Made by a program: the position numbers and the translations under genes. Source: Saprospiraceae bacterium (GTDB lineage: Bacteria > Bacteroidota > Bacteroidia > Chitinophagales > Saprospiraceae). Taken from it: a stretch of DNA of 64,000 nucleotides. The stretch's first letter is position 1, and each line of letters starts with the position of its first letter. Where the stretch lies: contig JADJWV010000003.1 of the NCBI GenBank assembly GCA_016716185.1, positions 310,001-374,000 on the forward strand, given 5' to 3'. Shown piece by piece: positions 1 to 8,695 of this stretch. Under the pieces are notes generated by a model. The model was not told the origin of the DNA. It saw only the letters and a list, made by a program, of their open reading frames with translations, and made no database searches.

Positions 1-53
1 GCCCAATTCTCCATCATCCCAATTCATGCAATGGAATCCAGTTTCTTAGCTTA

Positions 54-128
54 AAGGCGTAAGGCCTAAGGCGTAAGGCGTAAGGCGTAAGGCGTAAGGC
101 TTAAGGCGTAAGGCGTAAGGCTTAAGGC
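54..128. repeat. Heptanucleotide tandem repeat (AAGGCGT)n
   Basis: Ten consecutive 7-bp units of the form AAGGCNT (seven AAGGCGT, two AAGGCTT, one AAGGCCT) are followed by a partial unit. The array sits just past the 3' end of the copper ATPase gene. The 44 bp from 22 to 65, which run into the array, recur at 46505-46548 with two mismatches, so this array is part of a dispersed intergenic repeat family. No coding function is visible. Confidence 0.9.
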
Positions 129-161
129 AGAATCATTATGCATTATCCACCATCTGGCATC

Positions 162-2576
162 CTATTTCTCTAAATTTCGCTTCACTGCATACCCATAGGT
201 CATCGCACTTGTCAATAACACAATGCTGATTGAGCTTGCAGGCATGAGGATGGCCGCAATCACAGGAGAAAGGATGCCCTGGAGTGCGAAATAAGATCCA
301 ATGATATTGTACAGGAAAGAATAAATAAAAACCATAAAGACTACCCGCCGTCCATCGTGAACAAATTTTAACAGGTTTGGTAATTTACCAAATGAAGTAC
401 CATCGAGAATAGCATCGCAGGCCGGAGAAAAATTATTTTTGTTTTCGGTCACAGCTATACCCACATTGCTTTGCTTGAGGGCTCCGGCATCGTTGAGTCC
501 GTCTCCAATCATTAAGGTTTTTTGGCCGGTGTTTTGGAGTTGTTGTATGTAGTGCAATTTATCTTCCGGCATGCAATTGAACTTGACCTGTTCTTCTTTT
601 CGAACGATGCCGGATAAATAGTTTTGATCGTGATTTTGGTCGCCTGAAATCACCGATAACTCATAGACGCCTTGTAATTTGTTAAACAATTTATCAAGTT
701 GGGTCCGGTAGACCTGCCTGACAAGAAAATAACCTAAATGCTTTCCATCTTCGTAAACGTGTATGCTTGACCCCTGGCCGGTGAGAACTTGCCCGAATCC
801 GGTAAATTCAGCAGAGCCCAGTTTTAAATGGTGTTCATCGATCCACGCTTCAATTCCTTTGCCTTCCCATTGTTTAAAATGATGAACTTCTATAGGCTGT
901 TGCAATTTTCCAAATTGATAAATGGCTACACTCAAAGGGTGATTGGATTGCCTGGCCAAAGAATACACCCTTTCGGCCTGATCTCTGGTCAAACGATCTC
1001 CGACAAATTGAATATGATGGGAGGTCCCTTCCGTCAAAGTACCCGTTTTATCAAATACGATATGGCCGATTCCGGCCAATTGCTCTAAAACATCGGCATG
1101 TCTGAGGTACAGTTTGTTTTTGGCAAGGATCTTTAATACATTTCCATGGGTGTAATTACTCGCCAACAACAAGGCACAAGGACAAGCCACGATCAATATT
1201 GTTGTCATGGCATTCCACATCAGATCTGGTCTTTCCTGCTGATACCAATACCAGGAAGCGATACCTGCCAACATAAGCACGACCATAGTAAAATATTTTC
1301 CTATCCTATCTATTTCGTGCTCCTGGTCATTTTTGTCTGCATAACTTCGATTCCACAAACTGGTGAGGTAACTCTGTTCGACGGGTTTGATGACTTTTAA
1401 CTGAATTTGAGAACCTGTTTGCCGGGCTCCTGCAAAAACTTTTTCACCTTTGGCAACAAGAATTTTGACGCTTTCACCGGTTACGAAGCTGTAATCCAAT
1501 TCTGCTTCCCCGGAAATCAATTCTCCATCGACAGGTACAATTTCCTGATTATGGATATATATGCAATCGCCAATTCTTAATTTTTCGATGGGTATGGGAA
1601 TTATTTCCTGATGTCGATACGTCATGACGGCAATGGGAAAAAATGACTTGTAATTGCGGTCGAATGAAATAGAACGGTTTGAGCGATCTTGCACAAACCT
1701 GCCGACCAGCATAAAAAATACAATGCCCGACATGCTATCCATGTAACCATTCCCCAAACCAGCCTGCATTTCATACAGACTTCTGCCAAAAGTCAGCGCA
1801 ATTGCCAAAGCAATGGGAAGGTCGATGTTTACATATCTGGCCCGGATACCCTTCCATGCACCTGCAAAGAACTCCCCGGCAGCATAAAAGAACACGGGTA
1901 AAGACAGAATGAGTATGACCAGAGAGAACATATGACCCAAAGAAGTTTCGGCAATCGTACCCCCTGAAAAATATTCAGGCAAACTCAACATCATGATATT
2001 CGCAAAACAAAATCCGGCGACTCCAATTTTAACAATGCGTTTTCTGGAATTTTGAATGTTTATCGTCCCGCCCCGGGTATGGAGATCAATCTGGGGTTCA
2101 TAGCCCAGGGTTGTCAGCAACTCGACTACTTTGCGAAGACTGGTATTTTTTTCTTCGTAGGCAATGTGGATCTTTTTATCCGTAAAATGAACTCTCGAAT
2201 AAATAATTCCCGGATCGAATTTGTGGACTTGCTCCAATAACCACAAACAGGAACTACAATGCATTTGCGGCAGGTACAAATGAACATGAGACTGGTTTCC
2301 ATCGGAAAAATGCAATATGGCATTTCTTACTTCGGGTAGATCGAGGAATGTAAATTTATCCCTCCAAACAGTAAACTTCTGCGATAAACCCGGATGCTGG
2401 TTCAGGTCGTAATATTTACAAAACCCCTGATCTTCCAGAAGTTCATACACGAGTTTACAGCCTTCACAACAAAAATATTTGGCATCCAGCCTGACCTTTA
2501 AATCCGGGCACTTGGTACCACAATGATAACACAAGGTCGCTTGTGCGATTTTTTCTCCTTTATTGTTTTCAGACAT
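162..2576 (-). CDS. ccoI: Copper-translocating P-type ATPase, CcoI/FixI type
   Basis: Inner-membrane P1B-type ATPase of 804 residues. In the family this type moves Cu(I) out of the cytoplasm for assembly of cbb3-type cytochrome oxidase. Seen directly: an N-terminal Cys-rich module (CYHCG at 16-20, FCCEGC at 35-40) typical of CcoI, a heavy-metal-binding CSSC at 107-110, the TGES actuator motif at 366-369, the membrane CPC at 465-467, the phosphorylated Asp in DKTGT at 509-513, an HP motif near 547 and GDGLND at 691-696. Several hydrophobic segments lie at 182-300 and 428-475, with more at the C-terminus. All catalytic motifs are present and the length is normal for the family. No cbb3 oxidase genes lie in the window, so the cbb3 link rests on family knowledge only. 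Confidence 0.9.
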   Translation of the reverse strand: MSENNKGEKIAQATLCYHCGTKCPDLKVRLDAKYFCCEGCKLVYELLEDQGFCKYYDLNQHPGLSQKFTVWRDKFTFLDLPEVRNAILHFSDGNQSHVHLYLPQMHCSSCLWLLEQVHKFDPGIIYSRVHFTDKKIHIAYEEKNTSLRKVVELLTTLGYEPQIDLHTRGGTINIQNSRKRIVKIGVAGFCFANIMMLSLPEYFSGGTIAETSLGHMFSLVILILSLPVFFYAAGEFFAGAWKGIRARYVNIDLPIALAIALTFGRSLYEMQAGLGNGYMDSMSGIVFFMLVGRFVQDRSNRSISFDRNYKSFFPIAVMTYRHQEIIPIPIEKLRIGDCIYIHNQEIVPVDGELISGEAELDYSFVTGESVKILVAKGEKVFAGARQTGSQIQLKVIKPVEQSYLTSLWNRSYADKNDQEHEIDRIGKYFTMVVLMLAGIASWYWYQQERPDLMWNAMTTILIVACPCALLLASNYTHGNVLKILAKNKLYLRHADVLEQLAGIGHIVFDKTGTLTEGTSHHIQFVGDRLTRDQAERVYSLARQSNHPLSVAIYQFGKLQQPIEVHHFKQWEGKGIEAWIDEHHLKLGSAEFTGFGQVLTGQGSSIHVYEDGKHLGYFLVRQVYRTQLDKLFNKLQGVYELSVISGDQNHDQNYLSGIVRKEEQVKFNCMPEDKLHYIQQLQNTGQKTLMIGDGLNDAGALKQSNVGIAVTENKNNFSPACDAILDGTSFGKLPNLLKFVHDGRRVVFMVFIYSFLYNIIGSYFALQGILSPVIAAILMPASSISIVLLTSAMTYGYAVKRNLEK

Positions 2577-2904
2577 ATCCGGTCAGATCGCTTTAAACGT
2601 CAAAGATGGGCCTCTCCATGCGCGGGTCTCATGATGTTCATCATATTTCGGGTTGATCTTGGTCAGCAGGAAGAGAAGTAAAGCTTAAAGGTGTAAAGCT
2701 TAAAAGCTAAAGACCAAAGTTTGGGGATTCATGGTTGATGTTTTGATTAAGCGGTATTCATGAAACTAACTAACGTTAGTTTTATTCAAAATTCAACCAC
2801 GCATTTATAATTTCACATACTCCAACAACAAACATCCATGCTCTAACACCTATCTTTCTAAGCCCTAACATCTATCATCTTCCCCCCATCCTCTATCGGC
2901 AAAT
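2577..2904. other. Intergenic region with a 14-bp perfect palindrome
   Basis: About 330 bp without a gene, upstream of the copper ATPase and downstream of the DUF4286 gene. It contains a perfect palindrome, AACTAACGTTAGTT, at 2768-2781, which could be an operator. It also holds low-complexity repeats of the AAAGCTTAAAGG kind near 2680-2710, and at 2830-2890 a pyrimidine-rich stretch resembling the ACATCTATC repeats found next to fabG. No RNA gene was recognised. Confidence 0.5.
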
Positions 2905-3234
2905 TCAGGATTTTCGCTCCGTCGGATAAATTTCTTCGATGACCTTTAAATAAGTACGGAATGCCACAAACTGATTGGCATATTTGTCGATGTGTTCCTT
3001 TTGAAGCGCGGGTGCATATTGGGCCATGTATTTGTTCATCGCTTCCATAGAAGGAGCATCGTACTGGATGACGTAGGTAACTCCATCGGTCTCCTCGACA
3101 TCGAGCCTGGATAAGCGGCATTTATTGAAAATCCCAGTGCTGAGTACCCTTGGAATGTGGTGAGAACGCATCCACTGCAACCATTCTTCGTGAATACCGG
3201 AATTCAATTTTACGGTAACATTGTAAACAACCAT
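2905..3234 (-). CDS. DUF4286 family protein
   Basis: Small soluble protein of about 109 residues starting MVVYNVTV, matching the Bacteroidota family DUF4286, whose function is unknown. Family-like stretches are IHEEWLQWM near the N-terminus, GVTYVIQY in the middle and FVAFRTYL near the C-terminus. A TTG at 3252 overlaps the upstream stop, but the ATG at 3234 gives the usual family N-terminus and was preferred. It is probably cotranscribed with the exported protein upstream, 14 bp away. The fold is probably a dimeric alpha-beta barrel (inference). Confidence 0.8.
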   Translation of the reverse strand: MVVYNVTVKLNSGIHEEWLQWMRSHHIPRVLSTGIFNKCRLSRLDVEETDGVTYVIQYDAPSMEAMNKYMAQYAPALQKEHIDKYANQFVAFRTYLKVIEEIYPTERKS

Positions 3235-3248
3235 TTCACTATTAGATT

Positions 3249-4631
3249 TCAAAAATCAAAACTAAGTGAAATCCCAAAACTGTCGCGCCTTTTTTCTCCA
3301 AGAACCAACAACTTTGAACCATTAGATTCGGTAAGAATTAAACTGTTGGGCGCATTATCGTAAATCATCCTGTAATAAATACCCACATTAAAATGATCTT
3401 CGATTTTAATGTCAAAAGAGGTCTGAATATCCATAAAATAATCCAGTCTGACATCGGTCAAAGTACCATCCGTTGTAACTTCATCAAAGTTATCAAATGG
3501 AAAATTGACAAAGGTGTATAATTTGAATTTGTACTTGTCCTTGGGTTTCCAAACCAATCCGGGACGAATTTCCCACCGGATGGTATTTGTTGGGGAGAAC
3601 GTATGGCTAATTGTCGTATCTACCTGATTGAAATTAACCAGTTGATTTAAGGTCGTTTTTTCCAATTCGTAAAACGCCCCGATTAAAAAGGAAAACCTGA
3701 ATTTGCTGTACTGTTTGCGGTTTGAAATCAGGTAACGGGTTCGCGTTTTGGAAATAATTTCCAGTTCCGATTCACTTAACTTAAGTGCATTGTGAATGGG
3801 TGTGCAATTTTGCAAACAGCGGACCAGGTCTCCACCATGCAATTCATAACTGGGCTTGCGATTCATTTCATCGCGATTCTTTATACCCTTATCGGTGAGC
3901 GCTTTGGAAAAAAGGCTGAAAATAAATCCCCCACCTACAGCATAATTGTTATCAATGCCCAGGAAATCATCGCTGAATCTTTTTGCGTAAACGTAGTTTT
4001 CCAGCCATAGCCCGTTGCCGGTAGCCGGTTCTTCCATTTTCAATTCGTACTTGTTGATCTCGCGTTGATATTCTTCTACATAGACTCCGGGTTGAGTCAT
4101 TTCAGTTTTGAGTTCCCTGATTTTTTCCTCGTATTTCTTTTTGCGTTTACCAGGATCCGGAACGATGGGATGAAAGTCGAAAGAGATATCGATGTCGGAT
4201 ACATTCTCCTGAAATGTCCCATCTTTCAATTGGGTTTGTAAGTTGGTAGAAAAATCGAGCTCATACGGATAAATCCCTTTATCCATGCTGATCCCTGCAT
4301 CTACTTTAAATAAATTTCCGGATTTTGTTTCATTTCCGCTGAATGCAAATTTTCCATTGCCGTTCAGTCGATGCTCTTCTTCCATAAACACATTCAGGTC
4401 GTCAAGCAACAGCTGGGTTTCCTCCATAAGCGTCGAATCTTCCTTGCGGGTGCTCGTATCAAACGCGGCCCACTGAATTCTCGATTTCTTCAGAATGATA
4501 CTTTTATAAACTTCAGAAAAATCGCGGTCAGAAACCTGGGCAAACGATTTTGTTATAAAAAAACAAAACAAGCCTAGCAGCATAGCCTTTTGGCCGAGCC
4601 ATTTGAAGGAAGGAAGCTCTTGAGAAACCAT
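3249..4631 (-). CDS. Exported, probably outer-membrane, protein of unknown function
   Basis: 460 residues. The N-terminus has a hydrophobic segment ending in SFAQ, a good signal peptide. The mature part is rich in alternating polar and hydrophobic strands and ends GISLSFDF; a C-terminal Phe after a beta strand is typical of outer-membrane barrels. A charged, probably coiled region lies near residues 160-200 (KKKYEEKIRELKTEM). I do not recognise a named family. It is followed by the DUF4286 gene and lies in the same leftward run as the glycosyltransferase. A hydrophobic stretch around residues 14-27 would alternatively allow a lipid-free anchor. Confidence 0.65.
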   Translation of the reverse strand: MVSQELPSFKWLGQKAMLLGLFCFFITKSFAQVSDRDFSEVYKSIILKKSRIQWAAFDTSTRKEDSTLMEETQLLLDDLNVFMEEEHRLNGNGKFAFSGNETKSGNLFKVDAGISMDKGIYPYELDFSTNLQTQLKDGTFQENVSDIDISFDFHPIVPDPGKRKKKYEEKIRELKTEMTQPGVYVEEYQREINKYELKMEEPATGNGLWLENYVYAKRFSDDFLGIDNNYAVGGGFIFSLFSKALTDKGIKNRDEMNRKPSYELHGGDLVRCLQNCTPIHNALKLSESELEIISKTRTRYLISNRKQYSKFRFSFLIGAFYELEKTTLNQLVNFNQVDTTISHTFSPTNTIRWEIRPGLVWKPKDKYKFKLYTFVNFPFDNFDEVTTDGTLTDVRLDYFMDIQTSFDIKIEDHFNVGIYYRMIYDNAPNSLILTESNGSKLLVLGEKRRDSFGISLSFDF

Positions 4632-4694
4632 CTGAATTTTACAGCAAATGCTTTGCCAATTTCTAGAATACCAGGTGCGGGGCCGGAATTAATG

Positions 4695-5789
4695 TTATTT
4701 CAACATGAGTTGAACATAGAGTTCATGCAAATCCGCAGCATTTTGTTCATCATCGTGATATTTTTCGACATACTTTCTGCTGCTTTTGCCAGTTTCAGTC
4801 CGTTTTTCCGGATGTTGGAGTAAATCCCGGATCACCATTTCAATTGTATCCGGGTTGGCATTCAAAATCGGGAGATCTTCCGGGTAGTCCCGGCCTACCA
4901 CCGGATTGATGTAACAGAGTACCGGTTTACCCATGGCCATCGCTTCCACTGCCGCAGTACCATGAGAGCCGGTTATGAGCTGGTCTATAAATACATCGCA
5001 TTTTTCAACCCATTGCAGTGCTTCTTCTTTACTCAGGTCGTGCAACAACCTGAATTCAAATCGAAATTGCGACTTGAGATTTTCAATGGCCTGCAAAACG
5101 TATTTGGTTCCTTTCCCTCCGGTCTTTGATGCGGAATGCACGATCAGTGGATAATGATTACCAGGATTCGGATAAACAGCGCGATAGTTTTTTAGTCCAA
5201 TCAACTGAAAGACCCGATGCGTTTGAGCAAATAATTTTCTATCGAGGTAATGACCTATTCCAATAAACTCAAGAGGCAAAAAACCAAGCTCGTGAAACAA
5301 ATGTTGGGTTCTTTTTGAACGCTTTGGCGATTCGAATGTGTATTCGTAATTTCCTTCTTCCTTTTCTCTTTTATAGTAAGGATTGACAAACTTATCGATG
5401 TCCGGATTCCTGATTTCGGATCCACACCAGAGGATCAATCCTTTTTTCCTTAATTTTCTGAGTAAATAATATTCCAGTGGAATATTCAGCACCGGGATGT
5501 AATTAAAATCCCAGTACCAATGCACCACATCCGCCCAGCGGAGTTCTTTTTGCAGTATGGTCCAATAACGGAAATAAGCCCATATTCTTTTAAACGGATT
5601 CAGACTCACCAAACCGTTTGGCAAATACCTGCAATGTTTGGACGGCAGCATTTTGTTGACATGTGTGGTATATGCCCTGATCTCCAGATCGCTGAAGCGG
5701 TTCAGGGCTTCAACCCGAAAATCCATGTCGGAGGAAACATTGTGTGGCAACATCAGGACACGGATCCTGCCTGTTGACCCATGACTCAT
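4695..5789 (-). CDS. Glycosyltransferase, GT-B fold (GT4-like)
   Basis: 364 residues, predicted cytoplasmic. The C-terminal half carries a GT-B donor-binding pattern: a 'FIDQ...GSHGTAAVEAMAMGKPVL' region in which E284-like Glu of the EAMAMGKPV motif would contact the nucleotide sugar (family knowledge). The N-terminal domain begins RIRVLMLPHN, a plausible Rossmann strand-loop, and contains a VVHWYW stretch. Acceptor and sugar cannot be told from sequence; a role in surface polysaccharide or lipid glycosylation is inference. Its start overlaps the stop of the OmpH-like gene upstream by an ATGA, so the two are translationally coupled. Confidence 0.75.
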   Translation of the reverse strand: MSHGSTGRIRVLMLPHNVSSDMDFRVEALNRFSDLEIRAYTTHVNKMLPSKHCRYLPNGLVSLNPFKRIWAYFRYWTILQKELRWADVVHWYWDFNYIPVLNIPLEYYLLRKLRKKGLILWCGSEIRNPDIDKFVNPYYKREKEEGNYEYTFESPKRSKRTQHLFHELGFLPLEFIGIGHYLDRKLFAQTHRVFQLIGLKNYRAVYPNPGNHYPLIVHSASKTGGKGTKYVLQAIENLKSQFRFEFRLLHDLSKEEALQWVEKCDVFIDQLITGSHGTAAVEAMAMGKPVLCYINPVVGRDYPEDLPILNANPDTIEMVIRDLLQHPEKRTETGKSSRKYVEKYHDDEQNAADLHELYVQLMLK

Positions 5790-6370
5790 TTGTAAAGTTC
5801 GTTGAGCCCTTTGATCATATCCTGTGTAATATCCTTATTCGGATCCCAGTAAAAAATATTTCCATCGCGGGCTACACTGAAAATATACTGATACTTTCCA
5901 TCGCTGTTGTATTCCTTCAAATACGCGATTACTTTTTTATGCAATGCTTCATTGAATTCGGAAGTTTCCATAGCAAACTGCTCCGATAACTTTTCCTTGC
6001 GTTCGATGAGTTCGCGTTCCATACCGGATAATCTTTTTTGCGCATTCTCCATTTCATTGCGGGTCATGTTTTCAGCATTTTTTTGCAATTTCTGAAATTC
6101 ATTGCGCAGGTTATTTTCTTTAGCCTGCAATTCTTTCATCATCTCTTCCTGTTTCTTTTTAAAATCCGACTCTGATTGTTTAAAAAAATTGAGATTCGGC
6201 AGCAGGCTGTCCGATTGAAAGAAAGCAATATCTCCACCCATTCCTGAAGTGTTTTGAGCGTTCGCGCCGGAACCTGTGCTTTTGCCCGATTTGAGTTGCT
6301 GATTCTGTACAAAAAGAAAGATCAATCCAAGGATTGAGATCCCATGTAGTACCCAATTTATATTTTTCAT
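5786..6370 (-). CDS. OmpH/Skp-like coiled-coil protein
   Basis: 194 residues beginning with a hydrophobic segment (VLHGISILGLIFLFVQNQ, residues about 7-24) that could be a signal anchor or uncleaved signal. A long charged coiled-coil follows (about 75-145, rich in K/E/Q heptads such as KELQAKENNLRNEFQKL), then a small C-terminal strand region (YQYIFSVARDGNIFYWDPN) typical of the OmpH family. Family members are periplasmic chaperones for outer-membrane proteins. The overlap with the glycosyltransferase start suggests one transcript. The retained hydrophobic segment suggests a membrane-tethered variant (inference). Confidence 0.75.
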   Translation of the reverse strand: MKNINWVLHGISILGLIFLFVQNQQLKSGKSTGSGANAQNTSGMGGDIAFFQSDSLLPNLNFFKQSESDFKKKQEEMMKELQAKENNLRNEFQKLQKNAENMTRNEMENAQKRLSGMERELIERKEKLSEQFAMETSEFNEALHKKVIAYLKEYNSDGKYQYIFSVARDGNIFYWDPNKDITQDMIKGLNELYK

Positions 6371-6400
6371 AACATCAATGATTTAAGATCGCGAATAACT

Positions 6401-6414
6401 AACAAACGTTTGTT
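6401..6414. promoter_or_regulatory. Perfect 14-bp palindrome upstream of the OmpH-like gene
   Basis: AACAAACGTTTGTT lies between the end of asnS and the start of the OmpH-like gene. With no loop it cannot form a normal terminator hairpin and looks more like a dimeric operator. It resembles the palindrome AACTAACGTTAGTT at 2768-2781. The regulator is unknown. Confidence 0.35.
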
Positions 6415-6418
6415 CGTA

Positions 6419-7852
6419 TTAAAAATCGGCATTTCCCGGAAACCTGGGGAAAGGAATGACATCCCGGATGTTGCCCATCCCGGTCACAAAAAGCACCAGC
6501 CTCTCAAAACCCAATCCGAAACCGGCATGTGGACAGGTACCGTAACGACGGGTATCCAGATACCAATACATCTCGTCAGCAGGAATATGCATTTCCTTCA
6601 TTCTTCTTTCAAGAAATTCCAGTCTTTCTTCCCGCTGTGAACCGCCAACAATTTCGCCAATACCCGGAAAAAGAATGTCCATGGCCGCAACGGTTTTTCC
6701 GTCCTCGTTTTGTCGCATGTAAAATGCCTTGATGTCTTTCGGATAATCTGAAAGGATGACGGGTTTCTTAAAATGTTTTTCCACCAGGTATCGTTCGTGT
6801 TCAGATTGCAGATCGGCACCCCAATTTTGGATGGGATACTGAAACTTGCCTTTTTTGTTTGGAGCGGATTGTTTCAGTATTTCAATGGCTTCGGTATAAG
6901 AAATTCGTTCGAAATTATTTTCCACACAAAATTTCAGTCGTTCGATGAGATTCATCTCACTTCGCTCCTGCTGTGGTTTCTGTTTTTCTTCATCGAGCTC
7001 CCGTTGATTTAAAAATTCGAGATCTTCGCTGCAATGCTCCATGACATATCGGATGATGCTTTTTAAAAGAGATTCAGCAAGATCCATATTGTCGTTCAGA
7101 TCATTGAAGGCTACTTCGGGTTCGATCATCCAGAACTCGGCGAGATGTCTCGGAGTATTTGAATTTTCGGCTCTGAATGTGGGTCCGAAAGTGTAAACCT
7201 GACCTAAAGCGGTGGCGGCCAGTTCGGCTTCGAGTTGCCCGGAAACGGTGAGGTGGGTTTTTCTGCCAAAAAAATCTTTGGAATAATTGACAGCACCCTG
7301 CTCGTCGAGCGGAACATTCAATGGATTAAGCGTGGTGACCTGAAACATTTCGCCAGCACCTTCTGCGTCGGAGGCAGTGATGACCGGAGAATGCAAATAA
7401 TAAAAGCCCTGTTTATGGAAAAAGTCGTGGATGGCATATGCCAAGGCATGCCTGATTCTGAAAATCGCACTGAAGGTATTGGTACGGAACCGAAGATGGC
7501 CGATTTGCCGTAAAAACTCCATGCTGTGTTTTTTGGGCTGCAGGGGATATACGGACGCATCGCAATCTCCCAGGATTACAATTTCCGCGACCTGCAATTC
7601 CCTGGTTTGTCCGGCACCCTGGGAGGCAACCAGTTGACCTTTCGCCTGAATCGCGCTGCCGATAGTTATGCGTTTCAGCAATTCCGGATCTGTTTGTTCG
7701 GCATCCAGCACCAACTGAAAATTGGCCAGTCTGGAACCATCGTTCAATGCCACAAAACGGTTGTTGCGAAAGGCTTTAACCCAACCCATGACCAGGATTT
7801 CCTGCCCCCGGGCTTCCAAACTAAAAACATCCGAAAGTCTCGTACGCCGCAT
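6419..7852 (-). CDS. asnS: Asparagine--tRNA ligase
   Basis: Class II aminoacyl-tRNA synthetase of 477 residues, the normal length for AsnRS, charging tRNA-Asn in the cytoplasm. An N-terminal OB-fold anticodon-binding domain (about 15-100) contains VMGWVKAFRNNRFVALNDGS. Motif 2 begins FRAENSNTPRHLAEF at 226, and motif 3 is GFGLGFERLV at 444-453 with the ATP-binding Arg451. The PRHLAEFWMIEPE stretch and the absence of the AspRS bacterial insertion domain favour AsnRS over AspRS. The start is the ATG giving MRRTRLSDVF. Confidence 0.95.
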   Translation of the reverse strand: MRRTRLSDVFSLEARGQEILVMGWVKAFRNNRFVALNDGSRLANFQLVLDAEQTDPELLKRITIGSAIQAKGQLVASQGAGQTRELQVAEIVILGDCDASVYPLQPKKHSMEFLRQIGHLRFRTNTFSAIFRIRHALAYAIHDFFHKQGFYYLHSPVITASDAEGAGEMFQVTTLNPLNVPLDEQGAVNYSKDFFGRKTHLTVSGQLEAELAATALGQVYTFGPTFRAENSNTPRHLAEFWMIEPEVAFNDLNDNMDLAESLLKSIIRYVMEHCSEDLEFLNQRELDEEKQKPQQERSEMNLIERLKFCVENNFERISYTEAIEILKQSAPNKKGKFQYPIQNWGADLQSEHERYLVEKHFKKPVILSDYPKDIKAFYMRQNEDGKTVAAMDILFPGIGEIVGGSQREERLEFLERRMKEMHIPADEMYWYLDTRRYGTCPHAGFGLGFERLVLFVTGMGNIRDVIPFPRFPGNADF

Positions 7853-8265
7853 ATCTCTTATTGAGGCGCAAAGATAAGATTTTCAGGCAAAACTGTTTTT
7901 TAGTGGGCGGAAGATTTAATTGAAATTAATGATATTACATATTATTAAACAATATAATATTTTAGAAAGCTTCAAAATAAAACTCTAGTTTGTAACAAGT
8001 CCAAGGCATGTTCTGAAGTGGGCACAATTCAGACTTGTCCCGCTTTATGGCTTCACAAATCTGAAGACTTGCGTCGGCATGGGAGCCAGCAAGGAAATAA
8101 CTTTCATCCGGAAGAGCTTAAACTGATTTAAAACGTTCAGCGTTTCGGTATAAGCTTTCCGGTTAAATTTCAGCTTCGCGATTTACCCTTATTTCGTTGA
8201 ACAGTTGTATCAACAAAGAAACAATCCCTTGAAAAAATTTGTTCTATTTTTATTAATCGAGTTAT
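7853..8265. other. Divergent intergenic region between asnS and the 137-residue protein
   Basis: About 410 bp, AT-rich at 7915-7985, where a run of ATATTATT-like motifs lies. It should hold the promoters for asnS (leftward) and for the gene at 8266 (rightward). I see no RNA gene and no convincing terminator or riboswitch. Confidence 0.4.
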
Positions 8266-8679
8266 ATGAATCAAAATCAAACCGGTGTTTGGATGGATGG
8301 CACCGAAGCATTTATTTTGAATATCAATGAATCCGGAAGGTCTGTAAAACACATCTTATCCGGAATTGAAACGCATGTGCGTTTTAAAGGAGAGGGTAAA
8401 GAATATACCCGGGTTGGAAATGTTTACATAGATCCGGAAAAGAAACACGAGAATCGCAGGCAACAGCAGGAAGAAACTTATTTTGAGAAAATAGCCCACG
8501 AACTCAGCGATGTCGAGGACTTTATCGTTTTTGGTCCGGCCCAAATGAAAACGCATTTTTCTAAATGGGCGAAGGAGCATCGTGAAATCAGGGAAAAATT
8601 GTCTGCTTGCTTAACAATCTCTAAATTGACAGAGAATCAGATGTTCGCGTTTATCCAGGATCATTACACTAAAAACTGA
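8266..8679 (+). CDS. Small protein, possibly release-factor-like (eRF1/host-attachment type)
   Basis: 137 residues, soluble. It begins with a TGVWMDGTEAFILNI strand and has a VRFKGEGKEYTRVG loop, a YFEKIAHELSDVEDFIVFGPAQMKTHF segment, and ends with a basic helix. The layout, with V/I-W-M/I-D-x-x-x-A near the start and a hydrophobic-FGPAQxK motif in the middle, resembles bacterial proteins with an eRF1/Pelota-like middle domain, but I have not been able to confirm membership. It stands alone and is convergent with the BatD gene. Treat the function as unknown. Confidence 0.55.
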   Translation: MNQNQTGVWMDGTEAFILNINESGRSVKHILSGIETHVRFKGEGKEYTRVGNVYIDPEKKHENRRQQQEETYFEKIAHELSDVEDFIVFGPAQMKTHFSKWAKEHREIREKLSACLTISKLTENQMFAFIQDHYTKN

Positions 8680-8695
8680 TTCGAAATCAAAGGGT

